Below, piece by piece: positions 8,002 to 17,225 of a DNA stretch of 64,000 bases (position 1 is its first letter; each line of letters begins with the position of its first letter). Below the pieces are notes generated by a model. It did not search any database, was not told the DNA's origin, and worked only from the letters and a program-made list of their open reading frames with translations. The stretch lies in NCBI GenBank assembly GCA_015061285.1, contig SUWW01000003.1, positions 213,942 to 277,941 of the forward strand, read 5' to 3'. The DNA comes from Bacteroidales bacterium. Lineage in GTDB: Bacteria > Bacteroidota > Bacteroidia > Bacteroidales > Marinilabiliaceae. A program made the translations under genes and the position numbers.

Positions 8002-11000
8002 CTACTTCTTAATCACCTTCACAACCACTCCATCTACACATATCATATAGTTGCCCATTGGGTATGCGCCCATGTCTATGGTAGCGTTGCTTCCGTTGAA
8101 TGTGCGAACCTCAACCTCATTACCCATGATATTTACAATGCGCAATTCGTGTTCGAAGTTCTCTGAGCCTTCTATGGTGATTTGTGCGTTGTTAACTACT
8201 GGGTTTGGCGATACATGAACCGTAGCTACCGAAGCAGGTGCACCGTAGAGTGTCTTCACGTCGGTTTGCGGACATGTGTAATTTGATACGCCATTCATCT
8301 TGGTGCTTATGAAGTACTCGCCGGTTAGACCACCTACTTGACGATAGTAGTAGCCAGTTGCACCGCTAATAGCTTCCCAATCTGCGTTGCTATTGTCGCG
8401 ATGATACCATTGTATATCGGTCAAGCAGTTGCATGTATCTATGACTGCTATAACGTTGTCGAAGAGTGGCCTTGTGTAGGTCTCTGGCAAGTTAACGTGG
8501 AACGACACTTCTATCGGGTCACTCTCGAATGCCACATAGTGGCTGTTGCGGAAGGTAACCTTCATGCTGTAGTCGCCGGTTGGCAAGTTAGCAGGGATGC
8601 CGATTTCGATAGTGCCATCTGCGCCTGCTGTGGTGAGGTTGGTCCAATCGATGTCGGTGAATCTGCTATTCTCGAACTCAACTTTGTATTGATCGGGATT
8701 GCCGCTACCGAGGTGGTATTGCAAGCTATAGTCGCCGCCGCTGCAATAGCCGAAGAGACTTATCTCGAAGCCATTGCGCATTACGGTGTTAGCTCCGCTT
8801 GCCTGATGCTCAGTATCCACAACGATAGGCTCTGCTATGTAACCGTCGGTAGAGTATACCACCGTGGTGCTTGCAAGGCTGTAGTTGCCCATCAACGACT
8901 CCGGACCAATAATGGTGTAAGTCAGCGTGATGGTTTTGCCGCTACCTGGCGTAGCATCGTTGTATGCTGCCGTTACGGTGTATTCCAACGCGTCTGAACC
9001 TTGCAGATTGGTCAAAGTACCTTGCTTGATGACTTCGGCTTCTGTAGTGTTGTCAAACAACTTAGTTGTTGCTACCTCTACACCACTTACTGTAACTATG
9101 GCTTTCTCGATGGTGAATTCAGCCGTTACTGTTGTAGCCTCGAAGTTTGCTGTTTCGTCAATGATAGCTTTCACTACATAGTCGCCGGCTGTCGTAGGTG
9201 CGGTCTCGCTGAACTCGTCGCTGCCCTTAGCGGCATACAGATAGGTTACTGTGCCATTGTCGCCATTGCCAGTTACGGTCGGTTTCTTAGGAGTCTCGCC
9301 ATACTTCCAACCTTCGAGTACTATTGTAGCTGCCTCGTTGTCAGCCTTGCCGATGGTGAACTCGGCCGTTGCCTCGCCTGCTGCGTATTCGTCGGTTTGA
9401 CCTATCAAAACCTTCACTACGTAGTCGCCTGCTTCGGTAGGAACTTCTTCGCTGAAGTCGTCGCTGCCCTTACGTGCATACACGTAGGTCACCTCGCCTT
9501 CGCCGTCGTTGCCAGTTACGGTTGGTTGCTTTGGAGTATCGCCATACTTCCAACCCTCTATAGCTACGGTAGGCGTGATGGCTATCTTGTCAACTGCAAA
9601 GTTGGCTACCATGCTGGTGTCGCTTACGACTACAACTGCTATTGTGCCTGCTTCGTTCACTTCTGCGCCGTTGCTCCAGCTGTCGAGGTGATATCCTTCG
9701 ACTGCAGTTGCCTTTATCGTCACTTCTGTGCCATACTCTACAGTGTAGGTGCCATCCTGATTGTCGATGATGCCAGCGGTATTTACTTCTACACTACCCA
9801 ACTCGTCGTTGTTAGCTGAAACGGTGAGTGTGTATTTAGCAATCTCCCATTGTGCATAGAGAGTCAAGTTGCAAACTACTTCGAACATGTCGCCGGCTTC
9901 GTATGAAACGCCAGTGCCATCGGCTTCGGTGTTCCAACCCGCAAACTGCTTACCCTCTGGTGCGGTGAACGCATTCGCAAGGATCGTAGCTGTTGCATTC
10001 TTCTCATACGGGTTGTTCTCGTCGAGAGTCGTACCTTCGCCACCATTTGCAAGATAGGATACGCTGTAGCCTGTGGTTACCCACAACTCCTGACCTCTCC
10101 TGACAATCGTAAAGCCAGATTCGCCATCATTCTCGCAAATGAACTGAGCTGCTGTATTGGCGTCAATATATTCGCTCGTCAAGGTTAACTGACCTTCGCG
10201 AGATATTTCACCATCTCCTACATTATTGAGGCATACAGAAATTTTTGCATCGTTCAAAGGTCCTACAATGTCCAACATATATTCTGCACGAATGCCCTTG
10301 CCAGTACCGCCCGAAAGTATAGTGTTGTCAAGAATTTTCGGACTTCCTGAAAGTTTTAGTGGATTATCGCATAGATGTATACCACTCTTTCCGCAGTTAT
10401 ACATAACTATAACATTGTCACTAATTGAAAGCGTTGCATCATAATGTCCATTATAAATAGCACCGCCCCAACCTGTTGATTTATTGTAGATAACTTGAGT
10501 ATTTCCAGACAATGAAGTTGTACCTGCATCATTTGAAATACCAGCACCTGCACCCGAACAACAATTTCCGATAACTGTACCACCAGACATATTTAAGATG
10601 CCACCCTCTACGGATATACCACCACCATAGTAGGAAGAATTATTACCACCAGCTATATAGCCGCCAGATACTTTCACCACACCAGTTCCTTCGACAGGTA
10701 TCGTTTCTGTACCAGTTTTAGACACAGCTGTTGCATGGTAGTTGTCCAAAGTGATGTAATGCTCAAGTTCGCCGTTATCTTCGATATTCAAAGTCGCATC
10801 GGCTGGTACGCTTATAACTTTATCAGTTTCAGTCATCAAAATACCACGTCCGTTCAAATCGAGGGTATGCGTACCACTGGGCACTGTGATTGCGCTCGAG
10901 ATCTCTACATCTCTTAGAAGTGTTAGCGTACTGCCGTCTACCCATGCAGCTACAGCTTCGGTAATTATATCATACTCTGTAGTTGTGTTATCAACGGTTA

Positions 11001-13698
11001 CGCTGGCAACAGGGCCAGGAGCCAACATTAGCTGTCCATCAGCGTTCTTCTTTACGCGATAATCTTCATCATCACTGAAGAATTTGGAAACGTCATTGAG
11101 ATCCGTGTTTTCGCTATTGGTGAATAGGCCAGGCGTTTGCATAGTTACACCGATAGAGGCGGTCTCTCCCAATCCACTAACGATGTTTACCTTCCGATCA
11201 TTACCTATCCATAGATTACGCTCTGTATTGTCAGTAATGACAGGATTATCAGACAAATACAAAGAGCTAAACGAAGCTCCATATCTATTCTGACTAATTA
11301 TAGGAGAGCCTGATATAGTCATATTTTTCGAAACTGCGCCCCAATTTTGATTGCGAAGTATACTACCGCCCGAAATGGTTAAGTTACATACGCCATAGCA
11401 ATAATCTTGGCCAATACCATGTTTAGTGTTATCGCAGATTTCTCCGCCAGTAATAACAACATTGGCAACTGTTGAACTTTCTCCACTTATATAATATTGG
11501 TCGCTGCCTGATCGTTGATAGACACCGCCAGCACAATAGCAGACTCTGCCTCCACTCATTGTGAAAGTTCCAGAATATACTTCGACACCACCACCAAAAG
11601 CAGCGGTATTTCCTATGATGTTTCCTCCTGTCATAGTGCAGTTACCATTCCTAATCCAAATGCCACCACCATCGCTCCAGAATAAACCGTTAATGCCAGT
11701 TCCAGTTCCTCCAGTGATGTAACCTCCCTTGAAACTATTGTCGCCTTCGGTGTTATTAATATTTTTGGCTATACCGTTTTCATTAGTGAAATAGTGTGTA
11801 GTAGTAGGATCGCTATCTTGCAATGTTAGATTACCACCACCATTTATTATTATCACAGAACCACCATCAGTTTTTTTGATACCACAACCATTCAAATCGA
11901 GAGTATATGTACCACTCGGAACGTTGATTGTGCTCGAGGTCTCTACATCTCTTAGAAGTGTGAGCGTACTTCCGTCTACCCATGCTGTGAGGGCTGAGGC
12001 AAGAGATGCGTATTCTGTGGTATCGCCTTCAAAGGCTACACTAACAATTGGAGGCAAATCAAACACTAATTCGCCATCACCATTCTTTTTTATGTTCTTG
12101 CTCTCATCATTGCTGAAGAAGAATGCTGTGGCATCGTTATCGGCGTTGTATGTATTGTAGCCCGCAGTAATAGCTTTGTCGTCCATATAGTGATATACAC
12201 CTATTTGCGCGCCGCTCTCCAATTTATCTACAATTTCAATCATTCCTGCGGCATTACTTGTGTTGCGCACGTCGCATGGTGTTCCGTCTTTTAGAGTATT
12301 GTTTTTTACAACAGGTGTTCCAGAGAACTTTACTATCGCATTGGCGCTACCAATACCACCATAGCGCGGTCCAACATTATACTGAATTTCACCGCCACTC
12401 ATAGTAAAATTAGCACCGTTATTCAAAAGAACGCCACCTGTGTTTTCTACTGACTCGTTGTACTGAACCTTACCACCAAGCATTTCAAATGTTGCACCAT
12501 TCATAACTGCAACGCCAGCACCATTCTTTGCCGTATTATGCTCTATGATGCCGCCCAGCATCCTGAATGTCCCACCGTTTACCGCGACTCCGCCACCATT
12601 TCCCGTGCTATTTCCTCCTGTGATGACGCCAGTTTTGTCTTCGCTGCTATCATCCAAGACGAGCGTGCCGCCACTGATTGTAATCACAGAGCCATTCTGA
12701 TTACCGTCAATCGTGTATCCGTTCAAGTCTAACGTACGAGTGCCGTCCGAAACAGAGATTGTGCTTTCGGTCCCTACATCTTTTAGAAGTTTTAGTGTGC
12801 TGCCGTCTACCCATGCTGCGAGGGCATCGGTAAGAGTCTCATACTCGGTGGTTGTGCCATCAGCCGTTACGGCCGCAACAGACGGAACACCCAACTTCAA
12901 CTGACCTTCCGCAGTCTTCCTAACGATATAGTTTTCATTGTCGCTGACGAATTTGCTTGCGTCATTGAGAGCAATGTTCTCGCTGTTGGTGAATACGCCA
13001 GGAGTTTGCATAGTTACACCAATGGGTGTGCTATTTAGTAACTCACCAATAACAGCTATTGGCATATCATTCGATAGATATACGTTACGTTTCGATGAAT
13101 CGACAGCACCATTATTATTGGTAATAGTAGAATTGCCTGAGATTCTAAATGTTCCGCTTGTTATGCTTACGGCATAATTATCTGTTCTATCCGCCAATGT
13201 ATTACCAACAATGCTTCCGCCTGTCATTGTAAATGTAGATTCATCAAAACATGTTACAATACTTGCTTTTGTTTCAATTCCAGTAATAGTGCCTCCTTCC
13301 ATATAAAAATTGCCACCCTTCGTGTTCCAAACGATACCATCATCGGTCCAGTCTGGCCTTGTTATTACTCCCCCCCCTTGCGAGTCTTTTATCGTCAATG
13401 AGCCTCCTTCGAGTTTGAACAACGTATTTTGTATGTTAACACGATCTTTGGGTGCATTTATCGTCTTGCCGTTAAGATCTATGGTAAGCGACATCCCCGA
13501 TCCTATCGTGACTACCACAGAATTACCAGTTGGTAGAGTAACATCATTCATCAATTTGTAATTCCCTTGTTGGGGCAGACTGTTTGTAGATGTCCACTCC
13601 GTGACATCATCTGCCCACGCCGCTATGCTAAACGTTGGCAATAGCCCCAACAGCATAGTCACTATCAGAGCGTGTGTTGTAAGTAATTTTCTAATCAT
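8002..13698 (-). CDS. Giant T9SS-sorted surface protein with beta-helix and InlB-type repeats
   Basis: A 1,898-residue protein. A signal peptide covers residues 1-30 (ends near IAAWADD). Residues 40-1190 hold about four large repeats, each beginning AWVDGSTL(T/K)LL(K/R)DV, then a LDLNG strand. Each continues with glycine-rich rungs (FTMSGG, GGGVAVNGG, GNTAAFGGGVEV) typical of parallel beta-helix adhesins. An InlB B-repeat (Listeria-Bacteroides repeat) lies at about 1205-1283 (SYLANGGEGTT to LTLYAQWE). Two MBG-like units (WKYGDTPKQPTVTG, WKYGETPKKPTVTG) follow near 1380-1530, then a YDG-like segment. The last ~75 residues (VSPNPVVNNAQITIEG to VVVKVIKK) are a type A T9SS C-terminal sorting domain. 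It is therefore probably exported by the type IX system, whose component PorT is encoded at 24.6 kb. Homopolymer G tracts occur in the coding region and upstream. Ligand unknown. Confidence 0.9.
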   Translation of the reverse strand: MIRKLLTTHALIVTMLLGLLPTFSIAAWADDVTEWTSTNSLPQQGNYKLMNDVTLPTGNSVVVTIGSGMSLTIDLNGKTINAPKDRVNIQNTLFKLEGGSLTIKDSQGGGVITRPDWTDDGIVWNTKGGNFYMEGGTITGIETKASIVTCFDESTFTMTGGSIVGNTLADRTDNYAVSITSGTFRISGNSTITNNNGAVDSSKRNVYLSNDMPIAVIGELLNSTPIGVTMQTPGVFTNSENIALNDASKFVSDNENYIVRKTAEGQLKLGVPSVAAVTADGTTTEYETLTDALAAWVDGSTLKLLKDVGTESTISVSDGTRTLDLNGYTIDGNQNGSVITISGGTLVLDDSSEDKTGVITGGNSTGNGGGVAVNGGTFRMLGGIIEHNTAKNGAGVAVMNGATFEMLGGKVQYNESVENTGGVLLNNGANFTMSGGEIQYNVGPRYGGIGSANAIVKFSGTPVVKNNTLKDGTPCDVRNTSNAAGMIEIVDKLESGAQIGVYHYMDDKAITAGYNTYNADNDATAFFFSNDESKNIKKNGDGELVFDLPPIVSVAFEGDTTEYASLASALTAWVDGSTLTLLRDVETSSTINVPSGTYTLDLNGCGIKKTDGGSVIIINGGGNLTLQDSDPTTTHYFTNENGIAKNINNTEGDNSFKGGYITGGTGTGINGLFWSDGGGIWIRNGNCTMTGGNIIGNTAAFGGGVEVYSGTFTMSGGRVCYCAGGVYQRSGSDQYYISGESSTVANVVITGGEICDNTKHGIGQDYCYGVCNLTISGGSILRNQNWGAVSKNMTISGSPIISQNRYGASFSSLYLSDNPVITDNTERNLWIGNDRKVNIVSGLGETASIGVTMQTPGLFTNSENTDLNDVSKFFSDDEDYRVKKNADGQLMLAPGPVASVTVDNTTTEYDIITEAVAAWVDGSTLTLLRDVEISSAITVPSGTHTLDLNGRGILMTETDKVISVPADATLNIEDNGELEHYITLDNYHATAVSKTGTETIPVEGTGVVKVSGGYIAGGNNSSYYGGGISVEGGILNMSGGTVIGNCCSGAGAGISNDAGTTSLSGNTQVIYNKSTGWGGAIYNGHYDATLSISDNVIVMYNCGKSGIHLCDNPLKLSGSPKILDNTILSGGTGKGIRAEYMLDIVGPLNDAKISVCLNNVGDGEISREGQLTLTSEYIDANTAAQFICENDGESGFTIVRRGQELWVTTGYSVSYLANGGEGTTLDENNPYEKNATATILANAFTAPEGKQFAGWNTEADGTGVSYEAGDMFEVVCNLTLYAQWEIAKYTLTVSANNDELGSVEVNTAGIIDNQDGTYTVEYGTEVTIKATAVEGYHLDSWSNGAEVNEAGTIAVVVVSDTSMVANFAVDKIAITPTVAIEGWKYGDTPKQPTVTGNDGEGEVTYVYARKGSDDFSEEVPTEAGDYVVKVLIGQTDEYAAGEATAEFTIGKADNEAATIVLEGWKYGETPKKPTVTGNGDNGTVTYLYAAKGSDEFSETAPTTAGDYVVKAIIDETANFEATTVTAEFTIEKAIVTVSGVEVATTKLFDNTTEAEVIKQGTLTNLQGSDALEYTVTAAYNDATPGSGKTITLTYTIIGPESLMGNYSLASTTVVYSTDGYIAEPIVVDTEHQASGANTVMRNGFEISLFGYCSGGDYSLQYHLGSGNPDQYKVEFENSRFTDIDWTNLTTAGADGTIEIGIPANLPTGDYSMKVTFRNSHYVAFESDPIEVSFHVNLPETYTRPLFDNVIAVIDTCNCLTDIQWYHRDNSNADWEAISGATGYYYRQVGGLTGEYFISTKMNGVSNYTCPQTDVKTLYGAPASVATVHVSPNPVVNNAQITIEGSENFEHELRIVNIMGNEVEVRTFNGSNATIDMGAYPMGNYMICVDGVVVKVIKK
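13370..13377 (-). repeat. G8 homopolymer inside the surface-protein gene
   Basis: Eight consecutive C on the plus strand (G on the coding strand) fall at codons 107-109, encoding Gly-Gly-Gly after Gln106. Slippage by one base would truncate the protein early. As read here the frame is open. Confidence 0.9.
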
Positions 13699-14088
13699 AT
13701 TAATTGAATTTTTATGTGTTTATAATCTTGTGTATGTATAACAAAACGCACGCGAGCGATGCCTTCTCGTGTAGAGAAAGCACCGCTCGCTATGGTGGCA
13801 ATATATATAATATTTCTACCCTCGCCCTACTGGGGGGGGGGATTATCAATATGTTACGCAAATATGAATGATTTACGTTCATAGGCATGTTGCTATTTTC
13901 TTGTGTGTATAGTGTGAGTTATGCACACTCCCCAGCAAAAGGAGATTGTAAAGGTAGTAAAAAATTGAAAATAAAATGGTAAAGCCCCCAAATGTGTAAC
14001 GAAAAAACTCTTTTTTCGTGTATCGTGTGTTTCAAATTTTGTCGTGTGTTATCACGTAGAATAGGCTGCGCGGCTAAAGTGTAGGCGC
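13699..14088. other. Leader and promoter region of the surface-protein gene
   Basis: This gap has no gene. It holds a strong stem-loop at 13752-13790 (arms gcgagcg/cgctcgc with an inner ttctc/gagaa stem) in the presumed 5' leader. It also has a 10-G tract at 13832-13841 and a CATATTTG element (one mismatch to the -7 consensus) at 13859-13866. The rest is AT-rich with no recognised signal. Confidence 0.6.
13832..13841. repeat. G10 homopolymer upstream of the surface-protein gene
   Basis: Ten consecutive G on the plus strand (C on the gene's coding strand), 134-143 nt upstream of the ATG at 13698. Such tracts are unusual in this AT-rich window and are a classic substrate for slipped-strand variation of promoter spacing or leader length. 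Confidence 0.9.
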
Positions 14089-14123
14089 AAAAAAAATGTC
14101 CACAACGGGAGTGTTGCGGACAT
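14089..14123 (-). terminator. Intrinsic terminator of rplY
   Basis: Arms atgtccacaac and gttgcggacat (10 of 11 pairs) around a short loop, followed on the minus strand by a run of eight T. It lies 24 nt past the rplY stop. Confidence 0.85.
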
Positions 14124-14146
14124 TATAGATGAAAATTTATTCAGAA

Positions 14147-14731
14147 TTATTTTGCAGCAGCTGCTTCGTCGGCTGAAGAACGAGCTGCGCGAGTCATCTT
14201 AACGCTAACAACAACAGCGCTCTTAGCATTAACGATTTCGTAGTTATCGAAGTGGAGCTCGCCAACCTTCTTAGACTTACCAAGACCAAGGTCGGTAACG
14301 TCTACGACAACGCGGTCTGGCATTTGTGAAGGAAGAGCCTTAACGATAAGTTTGCGCATTTCGAGCTGCAATTTACCACCGGCACGAACACCTTCGCTGT
14401 TACCTTGAAGCTCAACAGGAATAGAGAGCTCTATTGCTTTGTCATCGCGAATTTCGAGGAAGTCAACGTGAAGAATCTTTCCTGAAAGTGGGTGGAATTG
14501 AATGTCTTTCAAAACGGCTTTTTTCACATCACCATCAACGTCAACATTAACGATGTAAACGTTAGGAGTGTAGATAAGATTGCGGAAATCTGCTTCGGGA
14601 ACTGCGAATGGAGTACCCTCTTTACCTTCACCATAGATGATGCAAGGAACTTTACCTTCTGCGCGGAGTGCTTTTACGGCTTTCTTACCGCCTACTTCGC
14701 GTTTTGAACCTTTGATGTCAAATGTTTGCAT
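14147..14731 (-). CDS. rplY: 50S ribosomal protein L25 (CTC form)
   Basis: A 194-residue member of the L25/Ctc family that binds 5S rRNA in the large subunit. The N-terminus contains the conserved GKKAVKALRAEGKVPCIIYG and the HVDFLEI segment. The C-terminal TL5/Ctc domain follows, ending in an alanine-rich tail (SSADEAAAAK). Length fits the long form usual in Bacteroidota. It sits downstream of prs in the same direction with a 101-nt gap, a gene order found in many bacteria. A TAATTTTG -7 box at 14757-14764 suggests that it also has its own promoter. Confidence 0.96.
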   Translation of the reverse strand: MQTFDIKGSKREVGGKKAVKALRAEGKVPCIIYGEGKEGTPFAVPEADFRNLIYTPNVYIVNVDVDGDVKKAVLKDIQFHPLSGKILHVDFLEIRDDKAIELSIPVELQGNSEGVRAGGKLQLEMRKLIVKALPSQMPDRVVVDVTDLGLGKSKKVGELHFDNYEIVNAKSAVVVSVKMTRAARSSADEAAAAK

Positions 14732-14832
14732 TTGTACTGTAAATTAATGTGTTACTCAAAATTAAGTGCAATTTTGCTTGGTGCTTAATCTCCCATCACA
14801 CGCTTGCTTTTTTGCGGGCGCAAATGTATTGC

Positions 14833-15777
14833 TTATTTTCTGAAAATAAAATGCTTTGTTATGGTTTCGTTGTTGTATACGCACGCAATGGTCTCGGCGA
14901 ACATATCGGCAACAGACAAAACCTTAATCTTAGCGCACTCTTTACGCAATGGTATAGAGTCGGTAATCACAACCTCGTTGATGTTCGACTTCTCGATATT
15001 CTCGTAGGCCGGACCCGAAAGTACGCCGTGGGTAGCGAAGGCACGAACCGAAAGTGCGCCAAGCTCCAACATCTTGTCGGCTGCTGCGGTGAGCGTGCCA
15101 GCAGTGTCGATCATATCGTCGAGGAGGATGACGTTTTTGCCTACTACATCGCCAATAACACGCATCTCGCCTACGACGTTAGGTTGAGGACGATGCTTGT
15201 GACAAATTACGAGAGGTGCGTCGAAATATTTCGAATATGAATGAGCGCGTTTTGAACCACCTGCGTCTGGCGATGCAATGACGATGTTGTCGAGTTGCAA
15301 GCTACGTATGTATGGAACGAAGATGGTTGATGCATACAAATGGTCTACAGGAATGTTGAAGAAACCTTGAATCTGATCGGCGTGCAAATCCATCGTAATT
15401 ACGCGATTGACGCCAGCTGCTTGTAGAAGGTCGGCAACGAGTTTCGCTCCAATGGCAACGCGAGGCTGGTCTTTGCGGTCTTGGCGTGCACAGCCAAAGT
15501 ATGGCATGACAGCAACAATACTTGCAGCAGAAGCACGTTTGGCTGCGTCGACCATCATGAGTAGCTCAAAAAGGTTGTCGGCAGGTGGAAATGTGCTCTG
15601 GATGAGGAATACGTGTGAGCCACGCAATGTCTCGTTGTAGCGAGTGGTGTATTCACCATCAGAAAAATTAATCTTTGTGATTTCTCCGAGCTTTTGTCCG
15701 AAGGAGGCACTGATTTTTTCAGCGAGGTAGCGAGTGCTGGTACCTGTGAAAATTTTGACGAATGATTGCGGTTGCAT
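14833..15777 (-). CDS. prs: Ribose-phosphate pyrophosphokinase
   Basis: A 314-residue enzyme making PRPP from ribose 5-phosphate and ATP for nucleotide, His, Trp and NAD synthesis. Visible motifs are FSDGEYTTRYNE, the catalytic loop region GCARQDRKDQPR, DLHADQIQGFF, and the PRPP-binding loop VILLDDMIDTAGT. The ATG at 15777 (MQPQSFVKIFTGTSTRYLAE) was preferred over an in-frame ATG at 15834. A perfect TACTTTTG -7 box at 15834-15841 would place the transcription start downstream of the earlier codon. nadC, which consumes PRPP, is encoded elsewhere in the window. Confidence 0.96.
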   Translation of the reverse strand: MQPQSFVKIFTGTSTRYLAEKISASFGQKLGEITKINFSDGEYTTRYNETLRGSHVFLIQSTFPPADNLFELLMMVDAAKRASAASIVAVMPYFGCARQDRKDQPRVAIGAKLVADLLQAAGVNRVITMDLHADQIQGFFNIPVDHLYASTIFVPYIRSLQLDNIVIASPDAGGSKRAHSYSKYFDAPLVICHKHRPQPNVVGEMRVIGDVVGKNVILLDDMIDTAGTLTAAADKMLELGALSVRAFATHGVLSGPAYENIEKSNINEVVITDSIPLRKECAKIKVLSVADMFAETIACVYNNETITKHFIFRK

Positions 15778-15833
15778 CTCTATGCAGGTTTCTTTGGTTT
15801 TGAAATTGATTTTTGACCGTTTTTTGTTGCCCA

Positions 15834-15841
15834 CAAAAGTA
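15834..15841 (-). promoter_or_regulatory. -7 promoter element of prs
   Basis: TACTTTTG on the minus strand, an exact TAnnTTTG match about 57 nt before the chosen start codon. No clear -33 element is visible. Confidence 0.45.
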
Positions 15842-15913
15842 ACAAGTTTTTTATCCGCTATACGATGACTTTTCGTATGGTAGTGTTAAAAGTACATAAC
15901 TCTACTTTGCACA

Positions 15914-16954
15914 TTAAGGTGTGTATTTAGCTCCCATGAGTATTTTCTGTGCATCTGGCTCATTCAAAAGGTCAGCTAAAATCGTGGTTGGATTGTTCTC
16001 CATGTAGTTACATACGATTCTAAATGCGCAGAACAGGGCTGCTCGTCCGGGTACATTTTGTCCAAATTGTGCGGTGAATGGTGCATCGCGCACGAGTTTG
16101 TTTATATCCATGGGTGAGTTGTCGTAAAGTAGTTTTTTGTCTACCAACCCAGTCCAAATGAGTTTCTCGTTGTCTTTGCACCATTGCATGTCGGCGTCGT
16201 TATAGCCAAAGATATGTTTTAGTGGCTCTGTCGGCATCAATCTGCGTGCTGCGTACAGTATTTTGCCTTGGTAAATCATTGCATTTATCACATCGTGTTG
16301 GCTGCTGACATCGGGGAAATTGGCATATAACCAACATTTTATTATGTCGGCAGCTATGTATTCTGTACTCTTTGCGCGACGCGAATACATAGGAGTCTGA
16401 AGCCATTCGTAATATCTACAATCGCTGCCTAAATAGTGCTCTACGCTGAACGATATGTATGTAGAATCGACAAGTATGTTGCTGTTGAAACCAGAACAAT
16501 GGCTTGCTATGTGAGGTTCGTTTATGCTTGGTATGAGCACCTTCATGCAAGCAAAAGCATCGCTGAGTCTACTTTCGATGTCGTTGAAAACGTCTTCGGT
16601 GAATACGCTGTCGACAGTTTGCAGTACCGATGGTAGCTCTTCCCAATGCAAAAAACCATTTAGGTTTCTAATGATTTGAGCACTGTCGGGCGATCCGACT
16701 TCTATTTCGTATTGGCAAAATGCATCGAAATAAGCGCCATATTTTTCTTTCAGCATGGCAATGTCGTTGCTGTCGGCGGGAATGTGAGCCGTGAGGTCTT
16801 TGTGAAAACGCTCAATTTTGATGTTTAGGTTGATGCTCGAAGTGTCGGGATGTTCCATTTGGAAATCGTTGTCGGCATTGTCTATGACAATGACTAACAG
16901 AGCAATAATGATAGTGGTGATAAGTATTACACCTTTTGAGTTTAGTCTCTTCAT
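15914..16954 (-). CDS. gldB: GldB-like gliding motility lipoprotein
   Basis: A protein of about 346 residues starting at the ATG at 16954 (MKRLNSKGVILITT), with an N-terminal membrane segment. Characteristic family stretches are PHIASHCSGFNSNILVDSTY, the SVEHYLGSDCRYYEW segment, and the closing KILMGAKYTP. Together these identify the GldB family, found with type IX secretion and gliding in Bacteroidota but also kept in non-gliding species. An earlier in-frame ATG at 17020 is unlikely, because it falls inside a strong terminator hairpin. A canonical lipobox cysteine is not evident after the membrane segment, so lipidation is uncertain. A -7 box (TACCTTTG) lies at 17071-17078. Confidence 0.82.
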   Translation of the reverse strand: MKRLNSKGVILITTIIIALLVIVIDNADNDFQMEHPDTSSINLNIKIERFHKDLTAHIPADSNDIAMLKEKYGAYFDAFCQYEIEVGSPDSAQIIRNLNGFLHWEELPSVLQTVDSVFTEDVFNDIESRLSDAFACMKVLIPSINEPHIASHCSGFNSNILVDSTYISFSVEHYLGSDCRYYEWLQTPMYSRRAKSTEYIAADIIKCWLYANFPDVSSQHDVINAMIYQGKILYAARRLMPTEPLKHIFGYNDADMQWCKDNEKLIWTGLVDKKLLYDNSPMDINKLVRDAPFTAQFGQNVPGRAALFCAFRIVCNYMENNPTTILADLLNEPDAQKILMGAKYTP

Positions 16955-16983
16955 CACGATGAAAAAATTTTTGTCAAGGATAC

Positions 16984-17018
16984 AAAAAAAAGAAGGACTG
17001 AAATCACTTCGGTCCTTC
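16984..17018 (-). terminator. Orphan terminator/attenuator just upstream of gldB
   Basis: An 11-bp stem (gaaggac/gtccttc plus gaa/ttc) with a 5-nt loop, followed on the minus strand by eight T. No minus-strand gene ends here. It sits between a -7 box at 17071-17078 and the gldB start at 16954, so it looks like a leader attenuator or the end of a short RNA. Confidence 0.6.
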
Positions 17019-17225
17019 AATTTTAATCAGCTTTGTTAACCAAATCCCAATCTATGAAAAAATCTGAAAGCAAAGGTAGGGTATGTTTTGATATATAAAC
17101 TATAAATAAGGTTAAAATAACCAAATTGTTAATTGCGTGGCTAAGTCGTTGATTGTTGCTGTGTGTTAATAATATTCAGCAAAACAGCTAAATAAAGCTA
17201 TATTTGCCACTAAAAGCTAAAAACA

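Noticed and set aside
15778..15834. N-terminal extension of prs from an ATG at 15834
   Set aside because: A promoter -7 box overlaps that codon, and family members begin close to the ATG at 15777.
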